This document shows, piece by piece, positions 12,601 through 20,780 of a stretch of DNA of 64,000 nt (within the stretch, counting starts at the first letter, position 1; each line of letters opens with the position of its first letter). The notes beneath the pieces were generated by a model. It did not search any database. It was given only the letters and a program-made list of their open reading frames with translations, and was not told the origin of the DNA. The DNA is from Dipteris shenzhenensis (lineage: Eukaryota; Polypodiophyta; Polypodiopsida; Gleicheniales): assembly GCA_047967505.1 (NCBI GenBank), contig CM106541.1; one strand, given 5' to 3'. The position numbers and the translations under genes were made by a program.

Positions 12601-15600
12601 TCAAGAGCAACGTCAAGGAGGAGCCAAAGAAACCACAGCAAGCTGGAAAAGTCCCTCTTAAATCAAAGTTTGTGGCAGGACAAAGGAGAAAACAGCAGCC
12701 CTCTTCTCTCACTCCTGAAGAGAGGAACAAGTTGTTTGTTGAAGGGAGGTGTTTTCTCTGCAAAGAGACGGGTCGTAGGGCAGCAGATTGTCCTAACAAG
12801 AGGAGGAAAGAACCTGCAGCAACTCAGGCTGACACTAATCAAGGCAATAGAGAGGACCCCAGAGGCAAGAAGCCCAAGCCAAGTGCTGGCCATATACCTG
12901 ACATTATTGGGGGTGAGCATGATGAGAAGAAGACAGAGATGTGCAAAGCATGGGGCAAGCTACGAGATCAGCATTGTCCATACTTCTTTGACTCAGAAGC
13001 CAAAGCAAATTTCATTACTCCTGAACTTGCAGCTCAGTTGGGTCTTCAACCAAAGGGGATTGGTCCTCTTTGTGAGGCCAAGCCAAGCCAAGTGCTGGAC
13101 ATATACCTGACATTATTGGGGGTGAGCATGATGAGAAGAAGACAGAGATGTGCAAAGCATGGGGCAAGCTACGAGATCAGCATTGTCCATACTTCTTTGA
13201 CTCAGGAGCCAAAGCAAATTTCATTACTCCTGAACTTGCAGCTCAGTTGGGTCTTCGACCAGAGGAGATTGGGTCTTCGACCAGAGGAGGTTGGTCCTCT
13301 TTGTGAGGCCAACATAGCTAATCCGGAGATTAGTATCCCTGTCACTCCTATCATAGGGAAGCTACGGATTCACATTCAGGGATATGTGGACTATGAGGAT
13401 TTCTATGTGATGCCTTTACCTGAGTGTGATGTTTTGCTGGGAATGCCTTGGATGTACCGTGTGCACGCTATCATCGATACACATGATAAGAAGCTTACCT
13501 TGACTTATAGGGGTAAAACCCAAGTCATAGATGTAAACTCGAAGGGAGAATCAGTCCCAATTGTGTCCGCTTCGGTGATTTCCTCTATAATGAAAAAGCA
13601 TCTTTCAGCGTATTTGATGTTTGTCAAAGAAAAAGAACCAGATGAGGATAACTCTGATTTTTCCAAGCTGGAAAAACAGCAAACTGAGTTTTTATTTCAG
13701 TTTCAAGATTGTTTTTCAAATGAACTCCCAAAGGAGTTACAGGCCAAAAGATCATACCATTGATATCATTCCTGGCAGTTCTCCACCTAACCGACCACCA
13801 TACAGGGTGAGTGCGGCACAGCAGGAGGAGATCATGTGTCAGGTGAATGAAATGTTACAGAAGGGGCTGATTCAGCCAAGCTCTTCTCCATATTGTTCTC
13901 CTGTCCTACTTAAGCAGAAGAAGGATGGATCTTGGAGAATGTGTATTGACTACAGGGCTTTGAATAAGATCTCAATCAAGAATCGATTTCCTATTCCACG
14001 CATTGATGATATCTTGGATCGATTAGAGGGATCGGCCATCTTCATTCGCATTGACTTGAAGAGTGGTTACCATCAGATACGAATCAGGCCCGAAGATGTA
14101 CATAAGACTGCCTTCAGGACCACTTTTGGGCTTTATGAGTTTCACGACGGACTTGGGTTCTCTCTATTAAAAAAAAGATGACGGACTTGGGAGTACTTCA
14201 TTACTTTATTGGGATTGAAGTGAAGCAGGGAAAGAGCTGTATCTTTATCTCACAGGTTAAATATTGCAAGGAGCTACTCAAATGCTTTCACATGGAAGAT
14301 TGCAAAGCAGCAGTGACTCCCATGGAAACTGGTCTGAAGCTAAGTATACATGATCCCCCACTTCATTCTTCATCACCTACACTGACAGCCTTGCACCAGG
14401 CAAACGTGCTAGGAAGAGAGGAGAGTGCTCGGTCTTGTTGTGACAGCAATTCCTTGCTGTCTTCTCTGTTCATCTCTGAGCTTTTGTCAGCCCACATCTT
14501 GTGGAAGAATATATCTGAGTTTTGGTCTCTATCTCTCTCTATCTCTTTCAAGGAAGGTTTTGTATATAAGTGTGATCATCTACATAGTCTATTGAGTGTT
14601 GTATGAGCTGCGATCAAAGTGAGAGGGGTGAGAGATTCTATCCTCTACTTTCCAACAGAAGCTTATTGAGTATGCTGGCGGCGAACCAAATTGTATGTGT
14701 ATGTACCTAGATGAATCCAGGAACATTCCCAAACTCATCCTCTAAAAACGCACATAGTGCAGTTTCAATCTCACGATAGTCACTCATAAGATTGAAAACC
14801 ATAAACTCCATCACGCATAGCAGGGACTAGCTACTATGACATCCCCACTGACGCCATCAGCGCCCAATAGTGGGTGTAGACCATAGTATAAAAGTATGCT
14901 CTCACACATACAATTCCACACACCCACGCATACTTGAGCATCCATTTATACAAAGTCTTCGTACTGAGTTTCTGTCGGCACCCCGGAGGTGAAGGGCAAA
15001 CTCAACCATGACGAAGGCTAGCACTAAAGGAGAAGGCTAATCAAAAAGTAGTCCAAATCTCTTCATTCGAGCTACAACTGCTTGTGAAGTCTAAACGATT
15101 TCATTTTAGTCTCTCCCGAACGAGCATCCAAATTGTATGTGTATGTCTTGAAAATTAATATTGTGATGATAATAGGAGTACCAAAACAACAAAGCAGTGA
15201 TTTCTCTGCACTGTAAAAGGAGTGTATTGATTGGATGATTGACAATGGTGATGACGCTAAAGAAAGAGCCGTGATTGACAACTGATTCTGGAGACAGTTT
15301 GCAACAACCGGCTGAGCGAGGTCTTATCCAGCAGTATAGAAGCAAATAAGCCAATCTCCAGACTCCCATAGAGCAAAAGCATGCTCCTTGAAGCAGATTA
15401 AGAGATAGAGAAAGACCTTAACGCTACTTATGGGAGTCTCCACACATAGAAAATCTCATTTGTAATTATGAGGGATTCAGAGAAAGCTAGAGAAGATTAC
15501 AGTGATTTGAGTAGAGTGGCTTTAAGAAACCGCTCCAAATTTTCTCATCACGATCAAATCGACATATATACCTAGATGAATCCAGGAACATTCCCAAACT

Positions 15601-18600
15601 CATCCTCTAAAAACACAACATAGTGCAGTTTCAATCTCACGAGAGTCACTCATAAGATTGAAAACCATAAACTCCATCATGCATAGCAGGGACTAGCTAC
15701 TATGACATCCCCACACGAATCACTGACATCAATACATACACAAAATACCTTTATGCATAACCACTCCTAATCTTTCGAAGATCGTAACTAGTTCATGACA
15801 ACAGATACAAGGCACTTCAAAAGTCGCAACAAAACACGTACTGATTGGCATGATCAATACTTGTAATCCCTTGAAAAGTGTATTCTTTGAAATGATAGCC
15901 AACACGAGACCTAGCAAGTGAGCTTGAAACAAAACAAGAATACTACATTTTAAAGGCCAATACCTGCTTTCGTTTTGACATTTTTGGGCCTGGGGTGCGG
16001 ACATTTTCTTTTTCTTGGGCTTCCCCTTCCTTCCCTTTATCAGTACTTGATCTCATCAGTGTCAACTTTTTATTTGAGCTCATGGTTCCATCAGCACCCT
16101 CAAAGGATCCACTGGGGAGAGTTAGTGCACGCTGCAGGCCTTCAATATTTGAAAAACATTTAAAAGAGTCAGCCATGTCACAATGTTTGATGAAGCGGAC
16201 CACACAAAAACAAAGATATTGAAAAGAAGAAAGCCATCCAATCTTGTTGGATCTCCAGTGTATATTAACAATACCCTCTCTCTCTCTCTCTCTCTATAAC
16301 GTCATGCTATCATTACGCTTAACTCACGGGATCTACGGGTCAAGCTTCTCCGACAATCCTACAAGTTGAAAGGAACTAAGATATGGATAGCTAAGAGCTT
16401 ACACGAGCTCAATTGAAAAATAAGGCAACGGAATTAGCTAAGGTCAAGGCTGCTAGGAATGATGGAAAATGGGCAGTGTACCCTGAGGGCGTAGCACTCA
16501 TTAAAGAGTTGAAATCCAAGCCAAAAGACTGTCAATCTTAAACTGATGTATGGCCGATTATGTTTTTCCCAAGTCGTAATGTAGGTAATCTAAATAATTG
16601 GAGCTGCTTTTTGACTCCCTGGGAGCTGCCCTCCCTAAGCTGATATACTAGTTGGTTTTCATGTTGCCCCATAGACCCTTGTGGACGTTAATAGTGTTTG
16701 GAGATATCATAGTCAAAGAGTGTGTTGGTGTGAAGTGTTGGTGTGTAGTACTAGGTAATCTAGTACTAGTCTATGTGTGTGAGTCATGTGTGAGTGCCAC
16801 GTGTCATCATGGGACTTATCCCATATGCACTAGGTGCTAGTGTGTGAGTGAGTAGCCTATATAAGGCTTGTACTTCACTTGTCTTGTCATACTTGATGAA
16901 TGAATGAAAGCCTTCTTCATGTCTTCATTTGAGCATTATTTCCTCACACCCTAACCTTCTCTCTCTCTCTCTCTTCACCATGTTTCTAACATGGTATCAC
17001 AGCCACCTTCCATAGCTGCCACATCACCCTTGCCCTAACCCTAATTCTGCTTCAGCCCTTCTTCTTGCAGCCTCCATTTCTGTAGCCACCTCAGCCCTAC
17101 TCTATTTCGCCTCAGCCCTGCCTCATTCTACCTCTTTCTGCAGCCATAAGTTTCCGTTTTCTGCCTCCTCCATACCCAGCCACCGCTTCATCTCGTGCTG
17201 CCTCCTTTGTTGCCTTCATGCGAGTGTTTTAGATGCCCATTTTCCTCTCCTTGCTTGCTGGTCGGCAGCTCCTGCAAGCTGCACCTACACGTGTGGAGGT
17301 TTAGGCAGCTTTGGCGCCCTGAAAGCTATCTGGTCGGCACTTCCTTCAGCACACTTCTGCACGTGAGGGTTCACAGGGCTATTTCGAGGCTATTTCAGAG
17401 TCTTTCGACACCCAAGACAGCCTCATCTTGCTGCTGCTGTGTATTCGATCACCTATGAGCATTTTGTGCAGCGCTTTGACGCCTTTGGAGGCATTTCCGA
17501 CGTGTTTTGAGCTTGCTGCTGCATAACCGCCTCGAGCTGCTTTGAGGCCTTCAACACATCTCCATCAGCTGTCTTCTACTTCAGATAGCTGCTACAGCAT
17601 TTCGGAGTGCTCTTATGAGCCGTTTTGAGAGGTCTAGACCTGTTGCAGCATTCCATTCCACATTTCGAGGCATATGTTGGCTGTTCTCTGATTCGGGTTC
17701 ACATTTGGAGCACCACTACACATTTATATTTGCTCTTTTGCACACAAGGAGATTGATGTCCTGATTTGGAGACCGAGACTAGCCCATTCCTTTGCTGGGT
17801 CTTCATTTCTGCTTGCTGCCCACCTTCACGAACGTCTTTGCCATCATGACACCATTGTCTTCTACTTCCTTGCTCGTGGAGAAGTTCAAAGGGGAAGGTT
17901 TTCCCACATGGCAAACCAAGATGCAATTGCTGCTTATGCATGAAGGAGTTTGGGATGCTATTGAGGATGACAAGGTTGAGTTACTTGATCAACAACATCA
18001 AAAAGATTTGGAAGCAGCATAACACTAAGGCCACTGGAAATCTTGTTTGATAAGAGTTATTCGCAAAAATTAGCATGTTGGAAGAATTAGTGTTGGGTTT
18101 GGTCTTCAGCTCCTTGTACCTAGACACCCTAGGGTTAGGCAGCTGCATTTTATCCAGGTACCCTATCAGAGTCTACACTAAAGTAGTCCTCCCATGCTTG
18201 TTACAATATCTATTGATAATCATGAGTCTTGGGTTACACTATCAAATAACTCCCATGTATTTGCTTACACGTACATTACCAGAATCCCTGGTCGACTCTA
18301 AACCATTTTAAATGGCCACACAGACCTGGCAAAACCCAGGCTAGTATACCATGGCCAAATGCTTTATGACAGGCATCAACTTTCCTTACATGCCAAGAAT
18401 GACTTACAATTGCTATGGCTAACAATTAACCATGGTATAATATCCCTCAAAAAACCGTTCTATCACTCACATGCTCAAAATACTAATACGGGGGGCCATT
18501 CCCTGTCAAAGAATCAAGGTTGTCAGAAATGGGTAGCCACCAGTATTCATGGCAACCAGATGGGAAGCCTTGAATGTGAGCTGAAAGCATTGTCAACTCT

Positions 18601-19937
18601 ACATTACAACTTGAAATACCAAACCGCTCTCTCAACCGTATTTCTGCCATCAGCTAGTAAAATGTTGCACTAATTCTTTATCTTATTACCAGCAATGTGT
18701 CACGCGAAAAGAAACAAAATAAGTTATCAACCATGATAAAATTACGAGATGCTTATTAGATTAGGACAGAGAGTAGCATAGAAGGAATACCAGGAGAAGC
18801 TTGTGAAAAACTCGACTGGATTCTGTCAACCTCATGGAACGGAATCGGAGATGATGACATACATTCCTCGCCAAAAGAAGTTTTTGAAGTCAGGTCCATT
18901 GACACTAGCGCAGGAGCTGAAGTCGAGGGTCTCAACTGACCCGTTTCTCCTGATGTCTGACTGCCGATGGATTCTGCAGGACTCTTTAACGCACTATCGG
19001 GCTCTATATCATGATCTGATTTGGATCCATGATTTGGATACCGTCCCGATCCATTCTCAGCACTCCTTCCTTCCTGCTCCAAATCATGCTCAGACTTGTT
19101 TTTTCTCTTACTATGGGAACTGCCATAAACGCCAACCTGGGAATAAGATGTAGATGGCGTGCTATCAGTCGAACCTAAGCCACCCATGAAGGCCATCGGC
19201 CCAACGAAATCTCCGTTAAGTCCCTCTCCAGACAACATGACTGGTATCATAAAGCCCCTGTCTGTCTCATTCATCTCCGCAGTATCCGTGACAGGGCCAC
19301 TACTTCGTTCGCAGTCCAATAGTACCTCCTTTCCCGATCTTTGAGGGGAATTCTCTCTTTGCATGTGGGTGAGTGACTTGCCTGAATTAGCCTCTAACGT
19401 GACTGGAGCATTCCCAAGTTCATTCTTGTTTGCATTAGCGTCTAACTTGACGACAGGAATAATCTGATCACGTGATCGCATTCTTAAAAATTCAGCTTCG
19501 GGAGCAATGTCTCCGCCCTCGCGGGCAATGCCCCGACCCGCATGTATGTAGCCATCTTCGGTCGCGCTTGGTTCGCTTAAAGAATCCTCCCGTGCGGAAG
19601 GGCTCCACATCGCATCTACCCCATTGGAACGGTGTGCTGCAGTGCTTGAGACACCATCGCCGAGAGTACCATTTGACAAATCGTGAGCTGATGTAGCTTG
19701 CGAAGAGCCCGCTATAGGATGACGTAAAGACGTACGATCTGCAATTGTCTGTCTAGGAGAAGATGATGGAGAAAATGGAGCAGATGAAGAAGAAGAAGAA
19801 GCTGAAGAGGATGGCGCAGAACGCTCCTTCTGAGATGAGGGAAAGGAAGGAAACGACTGAGAATGGGAAGGCGAAGACGACGAAGACGAAGAACTTTGCT
19901 GATCAACGTCAACTTCATCAATTTGGTCGTCGTCCAT
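3485..19937 (-). CDS. Sterol 3-beta-glucosyltransferase (UGT80 type), 5' five exons
   Basis: UGT80 enzymes transfer glucose from UDP-glucose to the 3-hydroxyl of membrane sterols, giving steryl glucosides. Proposed coding exons in transcript order are 19937-18791, 16139-15964, 4646-4401, 4162-4051 and 3652-3485; all phases fit. Exons 3-5 carry the family signatures: [13 protein letters not shown], then [15 protein letters not shown] with GKHLQ, then [13 protein letters not shown] with [12 protein letters not shown], then [15 protein letters not shown] and IIANPP. These form the N-terminal GT-B lobe; the UDP-sugar-binding C-terminal lobe is outside the window. Exon 1 is a long Ser-rich, poorly conserved leader of about 380 residues, longer than in Arabidopsis relatives. 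No stop or frameshift is visible in the conserved exons. Assignment of exons 3-5 is secure; exons 1 and 2 are joined by position, strand and phase. Confidence 0.85.
4051..4162 (-). CDS. UGT80-type exon 4
   Basis: A 112-base exon, too short for a simple ORF scan. Acceptor cttgcag, 37 codons from [11 protein letters not shown] to GGDPKVLAG plus one base, donor gtacgt. The residues follow the family order exactly between exons 3 and 5, and the split Tyr codon is completed by the next exon. Confidence 0.85.
4401..4646 (-). CDS. UGT80-type exon 3
   Basis: Acceptor aaacag, then 82 full codons from [11 protein letters not shown] to AIGKHLQ, then donor gtctgt. It contains the invariant [10 protein letters not shown] segment that starts the GT28/GT-B N-terminal lobe, with an acidic linker ([18 protein letters not shown]) before it. 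Confidence 0.85.
5427..5700 (+). repeat. 5' LTR of the gag-only copia element
   Basis: 274 bases, TGTTGGAG to CTAACA. A TATA-like ctataaa lies at 5564-5570, with the pyrimidine-rich end typical of the R/U5 region. Closely similar to 8692-8966 and, more distantly, to 16695-16991. Confidence 0.92.
5701..5712 (+). promoter_or_regulatory. Primer-binding site (initiator Met tRNA)
   Basis: The string tggtatcagagc directly follows the LTR end. This is the standard plant copia minus-strand primer site, complementary to the 3' end of initiator methionine tRNA. Confidence 0.92.
6360..7542 (+). mobile_element. Nested solo LTR, 1183 bases
   Basis: It starts TGTTAGAAA and ends TTTCCAACA (imperfect terminal inverted repeat). 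It is flanked by the 5-base target duplication ggtta (6355-6359 and 7543-7547). A TATA box (tatataa, 7198-7204) lies in the 3' third. No internal region is present, so the element was reduced by LTR-LTR recombination. It sits in the untranslated leader of the gag-only copia element and is therefore younger. Its 3' end matches the LTR at 1-1026. Confidence 0.88.
7574..8410 (+). pseudogene. Copia gag polyprotein with two in-frame stops
   Basis: A single reading frame from the ATG at 7574 to TGA at 8408 encodes a UBN2-type copia capsid: [13 protein letters not shown] near the start, then [22 protein letters not shown] and a C-terminal zinc knuckle [14 protein letters not shown] (CX2CX4HX4C intact). 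In-frame TAA codons at 7742-7744 and 7982-7984 break it; the frame itself is not shifted. Lys/Glu-rich tail. No pol follows. A diverged homologue of the first 60 residues is at 17846-18022. Confidence 0.88.
8692..8966 (+). repeat. 3' LTR of the gag-only copia element
   Basis: 275 bases, preceded by the purine tract gaaagggg (8683-8690). TATA-like ctataaa at 8829-8835. It is followed by the target duplication aaaat. A few per cent of differences from the 5' LTR show the insertion is not recent. Confidence 0.92.
9210..9771 (+). pseudogene. Copia integrase C-terminal fragment
   Basis: Read with frameshifts this gives ILNRTRTK, then [28 protein letters not shown] and a DVIFEE segment. These are the conserved blocks at the end of the copia integrase core and the start of the pol linker. 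The last part (9489-9770) is an acidic, Pro-rich open frame without stops. The rest of pol, LTRs and gag are absent nearby. The frame is broken at least twice. Confidence 0.75.
9772..11355 (+). other. Leader or decayed LTR of the gypsy element, no gene
   Basis: This region precedes the gypsy gag start. I could not place LTR ends, a primer-binding site or a target duplication. Short open frames (10084-10555) look accidental. Parts are probably LTR or untranslated leader. Confidence 0.4.
11356..14143 (+). pseudogene. Ty3/gypsy gag-protease-RT pseudogene
   Basis: Domains in order: a Gln/Pro-rich gag N-terminus (11356-12150) with frameshifts and a 30-base tandem repeat (about 11712-11780); a gag core (12164-12352); a zinc knuckle near 12758 reading [14 protein letters not shown], where the usual His is Arg; a protease with a degraded active site (DSEA instead of DSGA) and a conserved CDVLLGMPW segment (about 13426); and the N-terminal half of RT with [17 protein letters not shown] and the first catalytic Asp in [13 protein letters not shown] 420-codon frame (12501-13763) spans knuckle to protease. 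RT stops at GLYEF near 14143, where sequence of another superfamily begins, so the catalytic FVDD-type box is lost. Confidence 0.85.
12881..13292 (+). repeat. 209-base tandem duplication plus 22-base tandem duplication in protease
   Basis: Copy 1 starts at 12881 and copy 2 at 13090 (period 209) with very high identity. Inside copy 2, gggtcttcgaccagaggag is repeated with period 22 (13249-13270 and 13271-13292). The two insertions add 231 bases, a multiple of three, so the reading frame is shifted in copy 2 and restored after the second duplication. Confidence 0.92.
14144..14395 (+). pseudogene. Copia RT/RNase H junction fragment fused to gypsy RT
   Basis: From the ATG at 14178 the frame reads [15 protein letters not shown], then [15 protein letters not shown] and [10 protein letters not shown]. 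This is the conserved block after the copia RT catalytic box. It follows the gypsy RT directly, with the 12-mer gacggacttggg occurring twice across the junction (14146-14157 and 14180-14191). The frame is open only to about 14380 before LTR-like sequence. Confidence 0.8.
14407..14657 (+). mobile_element. LTR-like sequence (possible solo LTR)
   Basis: 251 bases from TGCTAGGAAG to CTTTCCAACA. The ends form an imperfect inverted repeat. A TATA-like tatataa lies near 14563 and the end is pyrimidine-rich. I see no target duplication, so the boundaries are inferred from the ends only. Confidence 0.45.
14705..14848 (+). repeat. Direct repeat, copy 1 (partner at 15570-15714)
   Basis: About 145 bases starting acctagatgaatccaggaa and ending atccccac, over 95% identical to 15570-15714. 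The distance (865 bases) would suit two ends of a small element or a segmental duplication. Just upstream, ccaaattgtatgtgtatgt is also shared with 15130-15148. Confidence 0.85.
15570..15714 (+). repeat. Direct repeat, copy 2 (partner at 14705-14848)
   Basis: See copy 1. Differences are a few single bases plus a small insertion in the run after ctaaaaac. No open frame spans it. Confidence 0.85.
15964..16139 (-). CDS. Probable UGT80-type exon 2 (basic linker)
   Basis: This is a 176-base open segment inside the transposon-rich intron region. Its donor is strong (AAGCAG then gtattgg, phase 0) and matches the phase-0 start of the next exon at 4646. If it starts after ttgaag (16139), its phase matches exon 1 ending at 18791 and it contributes 59 residues. 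If it starts after ctgcag (16131), it matches the alternative phase-0 donor at 18831. The product is Lys/Glu/Ser-rich ([10 protein letters not shown], then MSKRKQ), like the variable linker before RIATVK in this family. No transposon similarity was seen. Confidence 0.5.
16140..18790 (-). other. Intron 1 of the UGT80-type gene
   Basis: It holds a (CT) microsatellite (16276-16295), the 5' part of a copia element (16695-about 18022) and AT-rich unique sequence (18023-18790) without a recognisable gene. Boundaries depend on the exon 1 and exon 2 model. Confidence 0.5.
16695..18022 (+). mobile_element. Truncated copia element: 5' LTR, leader and gag start
   Basis: The 5' LTR (16695-16991, 297 bases, TGTTTGGAG to CTAACA) is a diverged relative of the LTRs at 5427 and 8692. 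A slightly degraded primer-binding site (tggtatcacagcc) begins at 16992. The leader shares the ccctaaccctaattctgc motif (17034-17051) with the other element. Gag opens at ATG 17846 with [13 protein letters not shown] and ends at TAA 18020-18022 after about 58 codons. No 3' LTR is present, so the element is cut off just after the gag start. Confidence 0.85.
18791..19937 (-). CDS. UGT80-type gene exon 1 (Ser-rich N-terminal leader)
   Basis: The ATG at 19937-19935 opens a 393-codon frame with a poly-Ser run near residues 15-22 and further Ser-rich stretches to about residue 60. It is acidic and polar and probably disordered, with no recognisable domain. The frame runs to a stop about 35 bases past the proposed donor (CCTG then gtattc, exon end 18791, phase 1). 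An alternative donor is GAG then gttgac (exon end 18831, phase 0). Plant UGT80 proteins also begin with Ser-rich, unconserved leaders, which supports the link to exons 3-5. An unrelated single-exon gene is the alternative reading. Confidence 0.65.
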
Positions 19938-20780
19938 GATAATGAGAGAGCTTCCGAAACGAATCAGTCAGAGCAAGTTCCCAAGGTATGCACAACTCTG
20001 TTGATCGGTGCGTACTTTGAAACAACAAAATTAGCGCTTCTAGCAACAGCAGCCAGTATGAAAAAAAGCAACTTTCCTTCATCCGCAGCTAGCGGAATGT
20101 GCCGCTTAGCGTATTCTCCATGTCCCGCAACAAGATTCAAATGCCATTGTGGCCAATAATACTCGGCCGCAGCAAAATTCACAAAGAATCTGCTGCTATA
20201 CTCAATTCAGCTTCGCAGGGCAAACAAAGGCAACGATCTCCACTCGAAAATTCAAAAAAAAAAAACGGGCAGCAAGATATGCATATAAATCGATCGACGG
20301 AGAAGGCACGCGGGGTGTTCAAATTGAGACGGCGTGAGCGGCGGATCAAAGCGATGAAGAGAGGGAGGGGAGAGGCTGCTACGAAGATGGGAGGAACGTT
20401 TTGCCGGCCTGTGAGGAGGAGCTAAGGATCGGGGGAGGGAAGATGGATGAGGATTCCAAAGCAGGTATGTTTTCTCAGCGAACAGAATAAATTTCCATGC
20501 GATAGCAAGGTGGATGATGAGCATTGGAGATCGGGGGAAGGGGGGGAGGGGAGCTAGGGTTCGAAGAAGCAGAAGCTATGGCGATGAAGAAGAAGAAGAA
20601 GAGAAGAAGAGAAGAAGAAGAAGATGATGAAGAAGAAGACGAAGATTGTGAGAATGAGACAGAAGGTGAAGAGAAAGGAAGAAAAAGCCAGGTAGAGAAA
20701 GTGTGGGAAAGAAAAAGGGCTTCCCATCGGCCTTACACTTGGACATGCCACCTGGTTGGTTCGGACTACACCCGGTGACA
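19938..20780 (-). promoter_or_regulatory. 5' UTR and promoter region of the UGT80-type gene
   Basis: On the minus strand, 20525-20680 is a long CTT/CT pyrimidine tract with a telo-box-like aaccctag. Such tracts are common in plant 5' UTRs, so transcription probably starts near 20.6-20.7 kb. An A-run lies at about 20252. CpG is plentiful from about 19.4 to 20.9 kb and scarce in the transposon regions, as expected of an unmethylated promoter. Glu/Lys-rich frames on the plus strand here are shadows of the tract. Confidence 0.5.

Larger units (their letters stand above)
4647..15963 (-). other. 11.3-kb intron of the UGT80-type gene packed with retrotransposons
   Basis: Between exon 3 and exon 2 lie, from low to high coordinates: unique AT-rich sequence (4647-5421), a complete gag-only copia element (5427-8966) with a nested solo LTR, a copia integrase scrap (9210-9771), a gypsy/copia mosaic (11356-14395), an LTR-like piece (14407-14657) and a pair of direct repeats. 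The transposons mostly lie in the opposite orientation to the host gene. Confidence 0.7.

Noticed and set aside
16381-16560. Lys/Ala-rich frame reading [16 protein letters not shown]
   Set aside because: The only ATG is followed by a stop four codons later; no family recognised. It might be another stranded exon, but splice signals and phase do not fit the flanking gene.
20444-20466. Possible first exon of a divergent plus-strand gene (ATG GAT GAG GAT then gtatgt)
   Set aside because: Only seven codons and no downstream exon is recognisable within several kilobases.
20524-20778. Lys/Glu-rich plus-strand frame of 84 codons
   Set aside because: It is the complement of the CTT-rich 5' UTR tract of the minus-strand gene; a repeat artefact.
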